Positions 5,727 through 6,201 of a DNA stretch of 6,201 bases are shown in pieces. The translations under genes and the position numbers were made by a program. This stretch comes from Paludibacter sp. (GTDB taxonomy: Bacteria > Bacteroidota > Bacteroidia > Bacteroidales > Paludibacteraceae). The stretch is taken from positions 1 through 6,201 of the forward strand of contig JAGPIU010000065.1 of NCBI GenBank assembly GCA_018054805.1. The letters run 5' to 3'. Below the pieces are notes generated by a model. The model saw only the letters and a list, made by a program, of their open reading frames with translations, searched no databases and was not told where the DNA came from. Within the stretch, counting starts at the first letter, position 1. The number at the start of each line of letters is the position of its first letter.

Positions 5727-6201
5727 ATGAAGATTATATCATACAACGTAAACGGTATCAGGGCTGCCCTGACCAAAAACTTTACTGAATGGCTACAGGC
5801 TGAGAATCCTGATATTTTATGTATACAGGAAACAAAAGCGCAGCCCGATCAGGTTGATACAATGCTTTTTGCTGAAATGGGTTATACTTCGTTTCTTCAT
5901 TCGGCCGAAAAAAAAGGGTATAGCGGAGTGGCTATTCTTACCAAAATAGCACCCGACAATGTGGTAGTGGGGATGAATCATCCGCGCTACGATGCCGAAG
6001 GACGCGTAATTCGTGCCGATTTTGGCGATTTGTCGGTTATTAGTGTGTATATTCCTTCAGGTTCGTCGGGCGACGAGCGTCAGGCTTTCAAAATGGATTT
6101 TCTCGAAGCCTTTTTGCCTTTTATCGAAGAAGTACGCAAAACACGCCCGAATCTGGTAGTGTGCGGCGATTATAATATTTGTCATAAACCCATTGATATC
6201 A
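5727..6201 (+). CDS. xth: Exodeoxyribonuclease III / AP endonuclease, N-terminal 158 residues, cut by window edge
   Basis: This enzyme of the EEP (exonuclease-endonuclease-phosphatase) superfamily cleaves DNA 5' of abasic sites and removes 3' blocking groups in base excision repair, using Mg2+. The translation begins MKIISYNVNGIRAAL and is open to the window end. Active-site positions seen by comparison with the E. coli enzyme are N7 (SYNVNGIRA), metal-binding E35 (IQETKAQ), Y108 (SVYIPSG), and D148 and N150 (CGDYNICH). The KGYSGVAILTK segment at 63-73 is also typical. The family is about 250-270 residues long, so roughly 60% is present and the C-terminal aspartate and histidine motifs lie beyond 6201. 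The ATG at 5727 sits directly after a heptamer array with no Shine-Dalgarno sequence and no clear promoter. No frameshift is seen. The protein could equally be named ExoA or XthA; the family assignment is secure. Confidence 0.95.
   Translation, partial: MKIISYNVNGIRAALTKNFTEWLQAENPDILCIQETKAQPDQVDTMLFAEMGYTSFLHSAEKKGYSGVAILTKIAPDNVVVGMNHPRYDAEGRVIRADFGDLSVISVYIPSGSSGDERQAFKMDFLEAFLPFIEEVRKTRPNLVVCGDYNICHKPIDI

Overview
The window reads as chromosomal DNA of a member of the Bacteroidota. The evidence is a PorW/SprE-type lipoprotein, which belongs to the phylum-specific type IX secretion system (T9SS), TAnnTTTG-type promoter elements, no Shine-Dalgarno sequences, A-rich leaders, and a short membrane protein of a type I know only from Bacteroidales-like genomes. 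The sequence does not support a finer placement. It looks like ordinary core genome: no tRNA, rRNA, CRISPR array, transposase or phage gene is visible.

Layout from left to right. (1) Positions 1-567, minus strand: the first 189 codons of peptide chain release factor 3 (prfC), with a good Bacteroidota promoter just upstream. (2) About 654-694: an intrinsic terminator on the minus strand that ends the next gene. (3) 720-1115, minus strand: a 131-residue single-span membrane protein of unknown function with a CCGxHxxC motif. (4) 1116-1288: a divergent intergenic region with a possible promoter on each strand and a short heptamer repeat. (5) 1289-4657, plus strand: a 1122-residue TPR lipoprotein, PorW/SprE, read from a TTG start. 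(6) 4658-4820: a short intergenic region made largely of heptamer and octamer repeats. (7) 4821-5579, plus strand: an MlaF-type ABC ATPase for phospholipid transport. (8) 5580-5726: an intergenic region with the same two repeat families in the opposite orientation. (9) 5727-6201, plus strand: the first 158 codons of exodeoxyribonuclease III (xth), cut by the window edge.

The genes do not form one pathway. prfC (translation termination) and xth (DNA repair) are housekeeping genes. PorW/SprE and the MlaF-like ATPase both serve the envelope, in protein secretion and lipid asymmetry respectively, but nothing here links them directly. The most unusual feature is the repeat architecture. The MlaF gene sits between mirrored repeat blocks, in the order heptamers, octamers, gene, inverted octamers, inverted heptamers. 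A third short heptamer block of the same family lies just upstream of porW/sprE. This looks like a dispersed intergenic repeat family, not a mobile element with recognisable genes. I found no new multi-gene system.
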